DNA from: Nisaea sp.
Lineage (GTDB): Bacteria > Pseudomonadota > Alphaproteobacteria > Thalassobaculales > Thalassobaculaceae
Assembly: GCF_017640745.1 (NCBI RefSeq)
Contig: NZ_JAEPQA010000003.1
Coordinates: 124,001-188,000 of the forward strand
Reading direction: 5' to 3'
Length of the DNA: 64,000 nucleotides
The notes under the pieces are model-generated. The model made no database searches, was not told where the DNA came from, and was given only the letters and a program-made list of their open reading frames with translations. The translations under genes were made by a program, and so were the position numbers. Within the stretch, counting starts at the first letter, position 1. Every line of letters starts with the position of its first letter. Positions 1-8,938 of the stretch are shown here, one piece after another.

Positions 1-312
1 ATTCAGACTGGCATTTCGCCTCCGAAGCAGTTCCCTGATAATCGAACGCAAGATGCGGGCTTTGTTGGTTACGTATTATCCCCGCCCGTTCGATTTGATA
101 CGCAGAAATTCTTCTTTCCGAACAGCGACTGTATTCACTTGAACATGCCGCCCGGACGCTGCGTTTCATTCAATGTCACTCATCATGGGCAACCGGCAAA
201 GCGGATGTCAAAGATTTTATCGGACAGCGATTTTTCGGGATGCGGACGGTCTTCGGGGCTGATATCGAAAGAGGAATCCTGTTCCAGGGAACTGTTCAAA
301 AAAGGACATTCG
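1..312. other. left-edge stretch without a convincing gene
   Basis: No recognisable gene lies here. The + frame that carries the acetyltransferase is open from base 1, but its translation upstream of the ATG at 313 has no family resemblance, its composition is unlike the neighbouring genes, and the acetyltransferase fold begins only after that ATG. I treat it as non-coding leader or promoter DNA. A longer protein entering from the left cannot be excluded. Confidence 0.5.
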
Positions 313-825
313 ATGCGCGTTGAAGACGCTCAGAGGGAAGACATGGCCGTTCTTCGGTTGCTGAACGAGGCGGAGGTGCCGCACGTCAACAGCGTCGATC
401 TCGACGGCTTCGCCGGGTTCCTGAAGGCGGCGGATTACTTCCGGGTGGCTCGGGACGGCGATGCAGTCATGGGATTCCTGATCGGATATCTGCCCGGGCG
501 CCCCTATGACAGCCTCAACTATCGCTGGTTTGACGCCCGGTACACGTCCTTCCTTTATGTCGACCGGATCGTGGTGTCGCCCGACGCGCGCGGCCGCGGC
601 GTCGGGCGCCGGCTCTACGACGATTTCACCGGTTTCGCCGCCGGTCGGGCCGACCGTTTGACCTGCGAGGTGAATGTCCGGCCGCCAAACGACGCCTCAA
701 TGCGGTTTCACCGCAATTACGGTTTCGAGGAGGTCGGGCGCCAGGAAACGGAAGGCGGCACGAAGGAGGTGTCGCTAATGGTAAAGCTACTGGGACAGTG
801 GGCCGACGATCAGAACCACGCGTAG
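313..825 (+). CDS. GNAT family N-acetyltransferase
   Basis: A 170-residue single-domain acetyltransferase that should transfer an acetyl group from acetyl-CoA to an unknown amine in the cytoplasm. The acetyl-CoA binding motif A is visible as VDRIVVSPDARGRGVGRRLY around residues 82-101, followed by a C-terminal FHRNYGFEEVGRQ segment typical of the fold. I chose the ATG at 313 because an AAAAGG ribosome-binding site lies just upstream and the fold starts there; the frame stays open further upstream without meaning. The stop overlaps the end of the convergent membrane-protein gene by 16 bases. Substrate cannot be predicted. Confidence 0.85.
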   Translation: MRVEDAQREDMAVLRLLNEAEVPHVNSVDLDGFAGFLKAADYFRVARDGDAVMGFLIGYLPGRPYDSLNYRWFDARYTSFLYVDRIVVSPDARGRGVGRRLYDDFTGFAAGRADRLTCEVNVRPPNDASMRFHRNYGFEEVGRQETEGGTKEVSLMVKLLGQWADDQNHA

Positions 826-1223
826 GGGTCCTTGATGTCCTGATCGTTGGAGTGACGGATCCAGCCCTTGATCACACGGTAGACGAACCAGAGCCAGCCA
901 AGACCGCCGACGAGCCAGGCGAGGGGAATGAGGACGAAGGTCGCGGTAAAGGCCGCGGCCAGCACGATGGCAATCAGCTGGATCCAGAAAGTCCGGATCT
1001 GCCACGTGATGTGCCCCGTGAGCGGCGTGCCTTCGAGATCCGACCGTTTCAGATAGGCGAGGATCACGCCGAGCACCGAGGGAACGCCGAAGACGATCGC
1101 GGCGCCATAGAGGCCGTAGACGATGTGAACAGCGAGCCGGTCGTTCTCCGAGAGCCCGAGCGAGAAGGGGAGAACTCTCGGCCGGGTCACCTCCCGCCCG
1201 CTGTTCGAATTCGTATCGGCCAT
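810..1223 (-). CDS. small membrane protein, DUF4870-like
   Basis: A 137-residue protein with about three hydrophobic segments (roughly residues 33-55, 78-100 and 100-120) and a WQIRTFWIQL stretch between them, resembling the DUF4870-type inner-membrane proteins of Proteobacteria, whose function is not established. The tail ends in NDQDIKDPYAWF. The ATG at 1223 has AGGA six bases upstream; a TTG two codons earlier is the alternative. It converges on the acetyltransferase, and its 3' end overlaps it by 16 bases. No partner gene suggests a role. Confidence 0.7.
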   Translation of the reverse strand: MADTNSNSGREVTRPRVLPFSLGLSENDRLAVHIVYGLYGAAIVFGVPSVLGVILAYLKRSDLEGTPLTGHITWQIRTFWIQLIAIVLAAAFTATFVLIPLAWLVGGLGWLWFVYRVIKGWIRHSNDQDIKDPYAWF

Positions 1224-1326
1224 GTGCAATCCTGTTCCTTTGCGGCGTCGCTTGCCGCCTTCTAGTTTGGCATGTCACCGTAACCATTCAATAGGCGTGC
1301 TCGCCGTCTTCCCGGGGGAACAGCAA

Positions 1327-2391
1327 ATGACAGCAAACGAAATCGTGGCGCCGGCCGTCGATCTCTACAGCGATACGGTTTCGCGTCCGACCGCCGCGAT
1401 GCGCCGGGCGATGGCCGAAGCGGAGGTCGGCAACGAGCAAGCGATGGAGGACCCGACGGTCAACCGGCTCTGTGCGCGGGTGGCGGAATTGCTCGGCAAG
1501 GAAGCGGCCGTATTTCTGCCTTCGGGCACGATGTGCAACGAGATCGCCTACCGGGTCTGGGTCGACCGGGGCGAGGAGATCGTCCTCGACGAGAGCGCCC
1601 ATGCGCTGCATTTCGAGGCCGGCGGTCCGGCGGCACTCGCCGGGGCCATGGTGCGGACCGTCAGGGGCAGGCGCGGCATCTTCACCGCCGCCGATCTCGA
1701 GACGGTGATCCGTGTTCCGCGCGGCCATCACGGCCAGCGCCAGCGTCTGGTCAATATCGAGAACACCGCCAATCTCGGTGGTGGTGCGGTCTGGCCGCTG
1801 GAGACGGTGAAGGAGGTCGCCGATTGCGCCCGCAGCCACGGCCTGAAGGTCCATATGGACGGTGCGCGCCTGCTCAATGCGGTGGTGGCGTCCGGAACCC
1901 CGGCCTCCTCATACGGTGCGCTCTGCGACTCCCTCTGGATCGATCTTTCCAAGGGGCTCGGCTGCCCGGTCGGCGGCGTGCTCGCTGGCAGTGCGGAGTT
2001 CATCGAGCGGAGCTGGCTTTTCAAGCACCAGTTCGGCGGGGCGATGCGGCAGGCCGGCATCATTGCGGCCGCCGGAGTCCACGCACTCGACCATCACATA
2101 GAGCGGCTTGCAGAAGACCATGCAAACGCCCGCTCCCTCGCCGAGGGGATTTCCGCGATCGAGGGGCTGAGCGTGGAGCTTTCGGAGATCGAGACGAACA
2201 TGGTCTATTTCGACGTGACGACGCCGGCCTTCGATGCGGCCGGACTTTCGGAGCGGCTCATGCGGCAGCACCGGGTCCGCATCGGGGCGATGGGGCCGCG
2301 GCGGATGCGCGCCGTCACGCATATCGATGTCGACCGGAGCGGAATCGAGACGGCGCTGGCTGCGCTGAAAGCGGTGATGGCGGCGGCTTGA
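1327..2391 (+). CDS. ltaE: low-specificity L-threonine aldolase
   Basis: A 354-residue PLP enzyme of fold type I that cleaves L-threonine or allo-threonine to glycine and acetaldehyde. Family signs are the N-terminal DLYSDTVSRPTAAMRRAM, the EVGNEQAMEDPTVN segment, the HMDGARLLNA strand that positions the cofactor, and DLSKGLGCPVG with the Schiff-base lysine. Length is normal for the bacterial family. The ATG at 1327 follows a GGGGGAA ribosome-binding site; the longer frame from 1222 would overlap the divergent gene. Stereospecificity cannot be read from sequence. It may feed glycine into the one-carbon metabolism represented by fhs further right, but there is no operon link. Confidence 0.9.
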   Translation: MTANEIVAPAVDLYSDTVSRPTAAMRRAMAEAEVGNEQAMEDPTVNRLCARVAELLGKEAAVFLPSGTMCNEIAYRVWVDRGEEIVLDESAHALHFEAGGPAALAGAMVRTVRGRRGIFTAADLETVIRVPRGHHGQRQRLVNIENTANLGGGAVWPLETVKEVADCARSHGLKVHMDGARLLNAVVASGTPASSYGALCDSLWIDLSKGLGCPVGGVLAGSAEFIERSWLFKHQFGGAMRQAGIIAAAGVHALDHHIERLAEDHANARSLAEGISAIEGLSVELSEIETNMVYFDVTTPAFDAAGLSERLMRQHRVRIGAMGPRRMRAVTHIDVDRSGIETALAALKAVMAAA

Positions 2392-2397
2392 GGGCCG

Positions 2398-3648
2398 TTA
2401 CGGATCCATCAGGGCCTTGTCGAGTGCGGTATCGGTGAACTGGGCCCCCTGGGTCCGGGCGCCTTTCATGTCCGTCTCGGCGAGGTTTGCCCCCTTGAAA
2501 CGCGCGCCCGAAAGGTCGGCATTGCGCAGCCGTGCGCTCTCCAGGTCCGAGGGCCAGAAACGTCCGGTCGGATTGCCGTGGGCGTCTTTCAGTTCCACCG
2601 GATAGAGCAGGGCACCGTTCAGCTGCGCGTCCGTCAGGTCGGCGCCTATCAGCTTGGCGCCGGAAAGGTCGCTGTCCCGAAGGTCCGCATTGGTCAGTTT
2701 CGCGCCCGTCAGGTCGGTCATCACGAGTTGCGTCCGGCGCATCTTGGCGCCGGTCAGATCGACCTCTCGCAGATCCGCGCCCGAGAGATTGATATCGGAG
2801 AGATCGACGTCCCGGAGGGTCGCGCCGGCGAGCTGCGCACGTGTTCCGCCGCGGCCCTGTTCGCGGATCCAGAGCTCGTGGTCGTTCACGATGTCGCGCA
2901 GCGACCGGCTGCGGTCGCCGCTCTCGGTCACCAGCTGGGCGCCGGAGAGATCGGCGGTCGAGAGATTGACCCGCTCCAGAATGGCGCTGCTGAGGTCGGA
3001 ATTGGCGAAGCTGGTTTCGGACACGAGCGCGCCGCGCAGATTGGCACCCTTCAGGTTCGCGCCGACGATCCGCGCCTTCGCGAGATTGGCGCCGGAAAGA
3101 TCCGCACCGGTCAGATTGGCATTCTCGAGATTGACGCCCGAGAGATTGGCGCCGCAGAGCAGGGTATTCTCAAGGTTGGCGCCGATCATGCTGGCATCGG
3201 AAAGATCGGTGCCCGAAAGATTGGCGTTGTTGATATCCGCCTCGTCCATCGTCGAGGAGGACATGTCCGCGCGGATGAAGGTCGGACGCTCGCCGGTCAG
3301 ATCGTTGATGATCGCCCCGCCGCGCATGTCGGCTTCCTTCAGGTTGGCGCCGGCGAGATTTGACGAGCGGATTGTGGCGCCGCGCAGGTCAGCACGCATC
3401 AGCACCGCATTCGAGAGATCCGTATTGTCGAGATTGGCGCAGAACAGGTCCGCAAAGCTGAGATCGGCCCCGGACAGGAACGTGTTCGAGAAATTCGTCC
3501 CGGACAGCCGCGCAGACTGCAGGTTCACGCGGGCAAGCTGGAAGCCCGTGATGTCGAGACCCGATAGGTCCGCGCGGACTCCGCCCGGCTTCCGCTTTAG
3601 CCACTGCTCGTGGCTCTCGATCGCTTTAAGGATATCGTCCGGCGTCAT
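2398..3648 (-). CDS. pentapeptide-repeat protein with HxxW modules (paralogue 1)
   Basis: A 416-residue protein built almost entirely of A(D/N)LSG-type pentapeptide repeats, which form a right-handed quadrilateral beta-helix. There are two repeat blocks. Each is preceded by a short non-repeat module with the motif HEQWLKR (near residue 14) or HELWIRE (near residue 255), followed by a G-x-RA-x-L entry into the repeats. A third interruption near residue 350 reads LYPVELKDAHGNPTGRFWP. No signal peptide is present, so it should be cytoplasmic. It is clearly homologous along its length to the protein at 4246-5505. Pentapeptide proteins can mimic DNA or act as scaffolds; nothing here decides the role. 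Confidence 0.85.
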   Translation of the reverse strand: MTPDDILKAIESHEQWLKRKPGGVRADLSGLDITGFQLARVNLQSARLSGTNFSNTFLSGADLSFADLFCANLDNTDLSNAVLMRADLRGATIRSSNLAGANLKEADMRGGAIINDLTGERPTFIRADMSSSTMDEADINNANLSGTDLSDASMIGANLENTLLCGANLSGVNLENANLTGADLSGANLAKARIVGANLKGANLRGALVSETSFANSDLSSAILERVNLSTADLSGAQLVTESGDRSRSLRDIVNDHELWIREQGRGGTRAQLAGATLRDVDLSDINLSGADLREVDLTGAKMRRTQLVMTDLTGAKLTNADLRDSDLSGAKLIGADLTDAQLNGALLYPVELKDAHGNPTGRFWPSDLESARLRNADLSGARFKGANLAETDMKGARTQGAQFTDTALDKALMDP

Positions 3649-3736
3649 CGGCTCCGGCCACTTTCAAAACATACGGGGCCGCCGCAAAGCGGACACGTCG
3701 CTGCATTGTACAAGGCTTCTAACAGGTCAGGCACCA

Positions 3737-4087
3737 TCATTGCCATCCGTCCACGATGATTCCGAGACATGGATCCGCAATTTCCCGGGACGGGCGTATG
3801 GTATCCTCAACGCGGGCGTGAAGACTGAGGCGTTCGCAATAGTGCTTCAGAGCCGAAAAACCGTCTGTCCCGCTGATGTCGTCAGGTGCTATTCCGGACT
3901 CCCTGAGCCGGAGGCTCACCATGGGAGACTTGTCGGAGTTCCTGAGCAGGTAAATCACAAAGCTGCTGGCCCGCTGCTCTTCATGCTCACCCCGCTGTTC
4001 TCGCACATCCGTCGCGACACGATCGATGAGACGCTCTATTTCCTCGCTCAGATAGGCGAGTTGCTCTGCTTTTTGCTCTTCACTCAT
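3737..4087 (-). CDS. hypothetical protein between two pentapeptide-repeat genes
   Basis: A predicted 116-residue soluble protein. The first 40 residues are charged and probably helical (SEEQKAEQLAYLSEEIERL); the rest contains YLLRNSDKSPMVSLRLRESG and DGFSALKHYCERL. I do not recognise a family. It lies on the same strand as both pentapeptide genes, 88 bases upstream of paralogue 1 and 158 downstream of paralogue 2, which suggests a three-gene unit. No strong ribosome-binding site precedes the ATG at 4087; a TTG one codon earlier is possible. The sequence is less GC-rich than its neighbours. Confidence 0.55.
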   Translation of the reverse strand: MSEEQKAEQLAYLSEEIERLIDRVATDVREQRGEHEEQRASSFVIYLLRNSDKSPMVSLRLRESGIAPDDISGTDGFSALKHYCERLSLHARVEDTIRPSREIADPCLGIIVDGWQ

Positions 4088-4245
4088 CAATACGGGGTGG
4101 TTCCCTACCGGTCGCGGTGAAATCGATAGCCGGAATGTGCCTTCAAACCTGAATTCGCATGGCGAAGGGCCGGCGGGTCAAGGGGAAATTCCATCGGGAC
4201 TTTGATTGGCGGCTCGATTCGGAAAAGTCGCGCCGACCGTAATCC

Positions 4246-5505
4246 TCAGTCGGAGTTTTTCTCCTTATGATCCGTTTTCGCTGAGTCGAGCTGCTCCGGC
4301 TGGAACACGGCGTCGGTAAGGTTGACCCCTCTCATGTCGGCTCCGGTGAGGTTGGCGCCGGTCAGGTCCGCTCCGGCCAGATTGGCATTGTGCAGATCTG
4401 CGCCTTTCAGGTTGGCCTGGACGAGCTTGGCGCCGGACAGATTCGCAGGCCATTTGCGCCCGGTGACCTTGCCTTTCGAGTCCTTCAGATCCACCGGCGC
4501 GATGATCGCGTTGGAAAGATCGGCTTCTGTCATGTCGGCATTGGCGAGGTTGATGCCCTCGAGCGTCGCCCCGCTGAGATTGGTGCCCTTGAGGTTGGTC
4601 GAGGACAGATCGGACATCACCAGCAGGATATTCGAAAGGTTGCCGCCGCTGATATTGGCGCCGTGCAGATCGGCGCCGGAAAGGTTGACGGCCGAAAGAT
4701 CGATGAAGCTCAGGTCCGTGCCTTTCAGAATGGCGCGGTCGCCGAGGCGGCCGTCCTCGCGGATCCAGACATAGTGCATGTTCAGCACTTCGCGCACCTC
4801 GAAGGGCAGCGAGTCCTCGTGCCGGACCATGTTGGCGCCGGTCACGTCCGCGGCCGAGAGGTCGCAGCCGTCGAGATTGGCGCCCGAGAGGTTGGCGTGC
4901 TTGAGAATGGTGTTGTCGAGGATAGCGCCCTTGAGGTTCGCATCCTGCAGGTCGGCACCGGAGAGATCCGCTTCCACCAGGATGCAGCCGGACAGGTCGG
5001 CGCCCTTCAGGTCTGCCTTGCGCAGATTGACGCCGGAGAGATTGGCTCCGGCAAGATGCGCGCCCGCGAGCTGCGCGTTCGGCATGGCGGAATAGCTGAG
5101 ATCGGCACCCTGCTGGTTCGAGGTCGGGCTTTTCCGCTCGCCGTCTTCGTCGTCCGAGCCGAACATGAGGGTTCCGCCACGGAAATCCGCGCCGACGAGA
5201 TTGGCGCCCTTGAACGCGACATTGCGGATGCTGGCGCCCCGGAGATCGGCGTTCTGCAGGTCGGCGTTGCGGAGATCGGCACCGTCGAGCACGGCGCAGA
5301 ACAGATCCGTGTTGCTGAGGTTGCTTCCGGCAAGAATTGTTTTCTCGAGATTGGCCCCGGACAGCTTGGCCGATTTGAGATTGACCTTCTCGAGCGTGAA
5401 GCCCGAGAGGTTCGCGCGCGCGAGATTCGCCCGCGCTCCGCTATGCGCCCGGCTGAGCCATTTTTCATGTTCGTCGAGGATTGTAGCGATTTCCTGCGGC
5501 GTCAT
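4246..5505 (-). CDS. pentapeptide-repeat protein with HxxW modules (paralogue 2)
   Basis: A 419-residue pentapeptide-repeat protein with the same plan as the gene at 2398: an N-terminal module with HEKWLSR near residue 13, a repeat block, a second module with HYVWIREDG near residue 245, a second block, and an IAPVDLKDSKGKVTGRKWP interruption before the last repeats. A short loop (GSDDEDGERKSPTSNQQ) interrupts the first block. There are no membrane segments or signal peptide. It looks like one product of an old tandem duplication, since the two copies are diverged but collinear. Function unknown. Confidence 0.85.
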   Translation of the reverse strand: MTPQEIATILDEHEKWLSRAHSGARANLARANLSGFTLEKVNLKSAKLSGANLEKTILAGSNLSNTDLFCAVLDGADLRNADLQNADLRGASIRNVAFKGANLVGADFRGGTLMFGSDDEDGERKSPTSNQQGADLSYSAMPNAQLAGAHLAGANLSGVNLRKADLKGADLSGCILVEADLSGADLQDANLKGAILDNTILKHANLSGANLDGCDLSAADVTGANMVRHEDSLPFEVREVLNMHYVWIREDGRLGDRAILKGTDLSFIDLSAVNLSGADLHGANISGGNLSNILLVMSDLSSTNLKGTNLSGATLEGINLANADMTEADLSNAIIAPVDLKDSKGKVTGRKWPANLSGAKLVQANLKGADLHNANLAGADLTGANLTGADMRGVNLTDAVFQPEQLDSAKTDHKEKNSD

Positions 5506-5739
5506 CTCGGTGAGCCATGTCCCATTCTAGTGAGGCCCTTGTCCCGGGGCGGGTCCAAGTAACTCGAAATTCACCCGGAACAATAGCCGCCAGATGACCG
5601 GGGTGGAAGCACGAAGAGAGGGAGCCCCTGCAAGTCAAAGGCCCGGCTTACAAGAAAAATGAACCCGGAATACAGTCTCTTTCGATCGCATAATAAATGA
5701 TTAATGCGATGCATAAACACCGGTTGTTTCGCGCTGCCG

Positions 5740-8700
5740 TTACTCGGCCGCCTGCTTTGCCTCAGTCTCCGTATCCGGCCCGGTTCGCGGCGCTGATTCG
5801 AGCAACCCGACCGTCAGGGAGAGCAGCGGCGGGATGATCGCGAGCGTCAGAAGGGCGGAAAGCGCCAACCCGCCGATCACGACCGAACCCAGGCCCCGGT
5901 AAAGCTCCGAGCCGGCGCCCGGGAAGATCACCAGCGGAAGCATCCCGAGAACGCTGGTCAGCGTCGACATGAAGATCGGCCGTATCCGGTTGCGCGTGGC
6001 CTCGATGATGGCCGTGCCGGCCTCCATTTTCTCCTCGCGGATATGATAGAGCGTCTGGTGGACCAGCAGGATGGCATTGTTCACCACGATGCCGATCAGA
6101 ATGACGAAGCCCAGCAGGGTGAGCATGTCGAGGTTTTGCCTGGTGAAGATATTGAGAGTGGCAAGGCCGACGACCCCGCCGGCGGTGGCGAGCGGCACCG
6201 AGAAGATGATCACCAGCGGATAGAAGAAGCTCTCGAACAGCACGGCCATCACAAGATAGACGATGACCAGCGCCATGATCAGATCGAGCACCATCTCGTT
6301 CCAGGTCTGGGCCAGCTTGTCGGCCGTACCGGACATCCGGATGCTCACGCCCGGCGGCAGACCCTCCTCCTGCAACGGAGTGATCACTTCGTCGCGCATC
6401 CGGTTGAGTGCGGCTTCCAGCGGCATGCCGGTCGGCGGGGATACGATGAGCGTTATGGTGCGCAGCCGCTCGACATGACGGATTTCGGTCGGTCCGGTGG
6501 TGACCACCACGTCGGCGAGCGAGCCGGCGGGAACGATCGTGCCTTCGCTGGTGACGACCGGAAGATTGCGCACACCCTGGGTTTCCAGGATATGCCGCTC
6601 CGGACCCTGCAGCGTGAGGTCGATCCGTTCGCCCTGCACGGTGATTTCGGCGACACGCACCCCGTCATTGTAGGCGTCGACCGTGACCCCGAGATTGCGC
6701 GCGGTGACGCCGTTATCGGCAAGCAAAGTCCTGTTCGGCAGCACCCGGACTTCCGGTGCCCCGAGGGAAAGCGAGGGCTGCGGGCGAACCTGTGTGCCTT
6801 CCTCGCGCGGGAAGGCCTCGTTCACCCGCTGGAAGACGGTCTGGGCGACTTCGGCCAGTTCCTCCAGCTCGCCGCCCGAAATATCGAGGTCGATCGCGCT
6901 CGTTCCGCCGACGCCGCGGCCGAACAGAGAGGTCTGCCTGAAGAAGCCGAAGGTTCCGGGCTCGGAGAAAAGCGAACGCCGCAGCACCGGGATCAGCGCC
7001 TTCGCCTGAGCCGGATCGACGGCTGCGGCACCGACGATGACGTTCGCGCGGAAGGCGACGAAGAAGAAGCGGGACAGCATCGGCGTGCCGTCTTCGGCGT
7101 TGCTCTGCGTTCCCTCGAAATCCCAGAGCGGCTTCGTCGTGTTCTCGAGCTTCTGGGCGATCGCGGCCATGGTGTCGAGGTTGTAGCCGGGCGGGGGCTG
7201 GACATAACCGATGATCAGGTTGCGGTTGCCGTCCGGCAGATAATCGAGCTGCGGCAGCATGGCCCAGGTGACCGCGATGCCGCTGCCGGTCATGCCCGCG
7301 ATGACGGCGATCGCAAAGGTCCGGTTGCGGACCACTGCCCGCGTCTGCCTGAGCGCAACGGCAACGAAGCCGCTGGCGAAACCGTCCAGCAGCGGGATCC
7401 GCCGCGAGGCCGAAATCTCGGTGACGTTCTTCTTGAGCAGACGGCTGGCCAGAGCAGGCACCACGGTGGCCGAAACCACCAGGGACAGACAGACCGCGAC
7501 CGAGATCGCGACCGCGATATCCCGGAACAGCTGTCCGACTTCCAACTCCATGACCAGGATCGGGATGAACACCATGACCGTGGTCAGCGAGGAGACCAGC
7601 ACCGCGCCCCAGACCTGCTGCGCGCCGAGGTAGGAGGCCTCGCGCTGGTCGAAGCCGTTCTGCCGCAACCGGAAGATGTTCTCGAGCACGACGATTGCGG
7701 CATCCACCACCATGCCGACGGCGAAGGCGAAGCCAGCGAGCGAGATCACGTTGATCGAGCGGCCGAGCGCCGCCATCGCGACAAAGGACCCAATCACCGA
7801 CACGGGAATGGCGAGACTCACCACAAGGGTCGCGCTGCCGCTGCGCAGGAAGAGGTAGAGCACGAGCGCGGCGAGCAGGCCGCCGACCCAGATGTTCTGG
7901 CGGACGAGGTCGATCGCGGAATCGATATAGGTTGTCTCGTCATAGACCTGGACGATGCGAAGCCCGCGGCTGGGCAGAAGGGTCTCGTTCAGCTCCTTCA
8001 GGGTCGCGCGGACCTCCTCCATGACCTCGATGACATTCGCGCCGGTCTCGCGGTACATCGGCACGCCGAGGGCCGGGATGCCGAACTGGCGGATCCGGGC
8101 GACCGGCTCCTTGTAGCCCATCTGGACTTCGGCCACGTCCGCGACCGTGACGCGCGCCACGCGTCCGGTCATCGGATCCTCGATCGAACGCAGCACGACC
8201 CGGCGGACGTCCTCCATGGTCTCGAAGTCGCCCTCGGTGCGGACCACGTACCGGCGCTTGCCTTCCTCGACCGCACCGGCGGAGATCGAGGCATTGGCCT
8301 CGCGCAGCGCCTGCAGCACGTCCGGAATGGTCAGCTGGTATTGCGCCAGCAGCTGCGGCTCGACGACGACCTGCATTTCCCGCTCGGCACCGCCATAGAT
8401 CCGCGCCTCGCCGATCCCGGGGATGCGTTCGATGCGCGATTTCACGAAATCCTCGGCGAAATCGCCGAAGGTGTGGATCGGAGCCTCGTTGCCCTCGTTC
8501 CGCATGATCACGGCCCAGGCGATGGCGTTGTCTTCCGAGCCGGATGTCTGGAAGGTCGGCTCGTCCGCCTCGTCCGGATAGCCGCCGACGCGGTCGAGCC
8601 GGTTGGCGACCAGCAGCAGGGCCTTGTCCATGTCGTTGCCCGGCGTGAATTCGAGTTCGATCCGCCCGCGGCCGTCCTCGGCGCGGGAAATCATCGATTC

Positions 8701-8934
8701 AAGCCCTTCGAGGCCCCGCAGCTCGTCTTCCTGCCGGTTGATGATCTCGCGTTCGATCTCGGCCGGCGCGGCACCCGCCCATTCCGTGGTCACGGTGATC
8801 ACCGGACGGTTCACGTCCGGCGCCAGTTGGATCGGGATGTTCAGCAGCGCGACGAAGCCGAACATCACGACCATCAGCACGACGGCGACGACGGCGACAG
8901 GACGGTCGATCGAGACCCGGATCAGGCCGTTCAT
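5740..8934 (-). CDS. RND efflux transporter, inner-membrane subunit (pump 1)
   Basis: A 1064-residue proton-driven RND permease of the AcrB/HAE type with the usual 12 membrane segments and two large periplasmic loops. It begins MNGLIRVSIDRPVAVVAVVL, as these pumps do. The TM4 motif reads GMVVDAAIVVLEN rather than VDDAIVVVEN of AcrB, so only one of the paired aspartates is kept. The TM10 motif reads GIVVNNAILLVHQ, where AcrB has a lysine (AKNAILIVEF). This places it in a divergent subfamily. Its ATG lies four bases after the adaptor stop codon, so the two are an operon. No outer-membrane channel is encoded in the window. Substrates unknown. Confidence 0.93.
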   Translation of the reverse strand: MNGLIRVSIDRPVAVVAVVLMVVMFGFVALLNIPIQLAPDVNRPVITVTTEWAGAAPAEIEREIINRQEDELRGLEGLESMISRAEDGRGRIELEFTPGNDMDKALLLVANRLDRVGGYPDEADEPTFQTSGSEDNAIAWAVIMRNEGNEAPIHTFGDFAEDFVKSRIERIPGIGEARIYGGAEREMQVVVEPQLLAQYQLTIPDVLQALREANASISAGAVEEGKRRYVVRTEGDFETMEDVRRVVLRSIEDPMTGRVARVTVADVAEVQMGYKEPVARIRQFGIPALGVPMYRETGANVIEVMEEVRATLKELNETLLPSRGLRIVQVYDETTYIDSAIDLVRQNIWVGGLLAALVLYLFLRSGSATLVVSLAIPVSVIGSFVAMAALGRSINVISLAGFAFAVGMVVDAAIVVLENIFRLRQNGFDQREASYLGAQQVWGAVLVSSLTTVMVFIPILVMELEVGQLFRDIAVAISVAVCLSLVVSATVVPALASRLLKKNVTEISASRRIPLLDGFASGFVAVALRQTRAVVRNRTFAIAVIAGMTGSGIAVTWAMLPQLDYLPDGNRNLIIGYVQPPPGYNLDTMAAIAQKLENTTKPLWDFEGTQSNAEDGTPMLSRFFFVAFRANVIVGAAAVDPAQAKALIPVLRRSLFSEPGTFGFFRQTSLFGRGVGGTSAIDLDISGGELEELAEVAQTVFQRVNEAFPREEGTQVRPQPSLSLGAPEVRVLPNRTLLADNGVTARNLGVTVDAYNDGVRVAEITVQGERIDLTLQGPERHILETQGVRNLPVVTSEGTIVPAGSLADVVVTTGPTEIRHVERLRTITLIVSPPTGMPLEAALNRMRDEVITPLQEEGLPPGVSIRMSGTADKLAQTWNEMVLDLIMALVIVYLVMAVLFESFFYPLVIIFSVPLATAGGVVGLATLNIFTRQNLDMLTLLGFVILIGIVVNNAILLVHQTLYHIREEKMEAGTAIIEATRNRIRPIFMSTLTSVLGMLPLVIFPGAGSELYRGLGSVVIGGLALSALLTLAIIPPLLSLTVGLLESAPRTGPDTETEAKQAAE

Positions 8935-8938
8935 GGCG

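Noticed and set aside
1-312. Upstream continuation of the acetyltransferase frame
   Set aside because: Open by chance in GC-rich DNA; the acetyltransferase fold and ribosome-binding site support ATG 313.
1288-1854. 188-codon minus-strand frame inside the threonine aldolase gene
   Set aside because: Antisense shadow of a well-supported enzyme gene.
2417-5562. Long plus-strand frames with repeating patterns opposite the pentapeptide genes
   Set aside because: The periodic amino-acid pattern is only the complement of the pentapeptide repeat codons.
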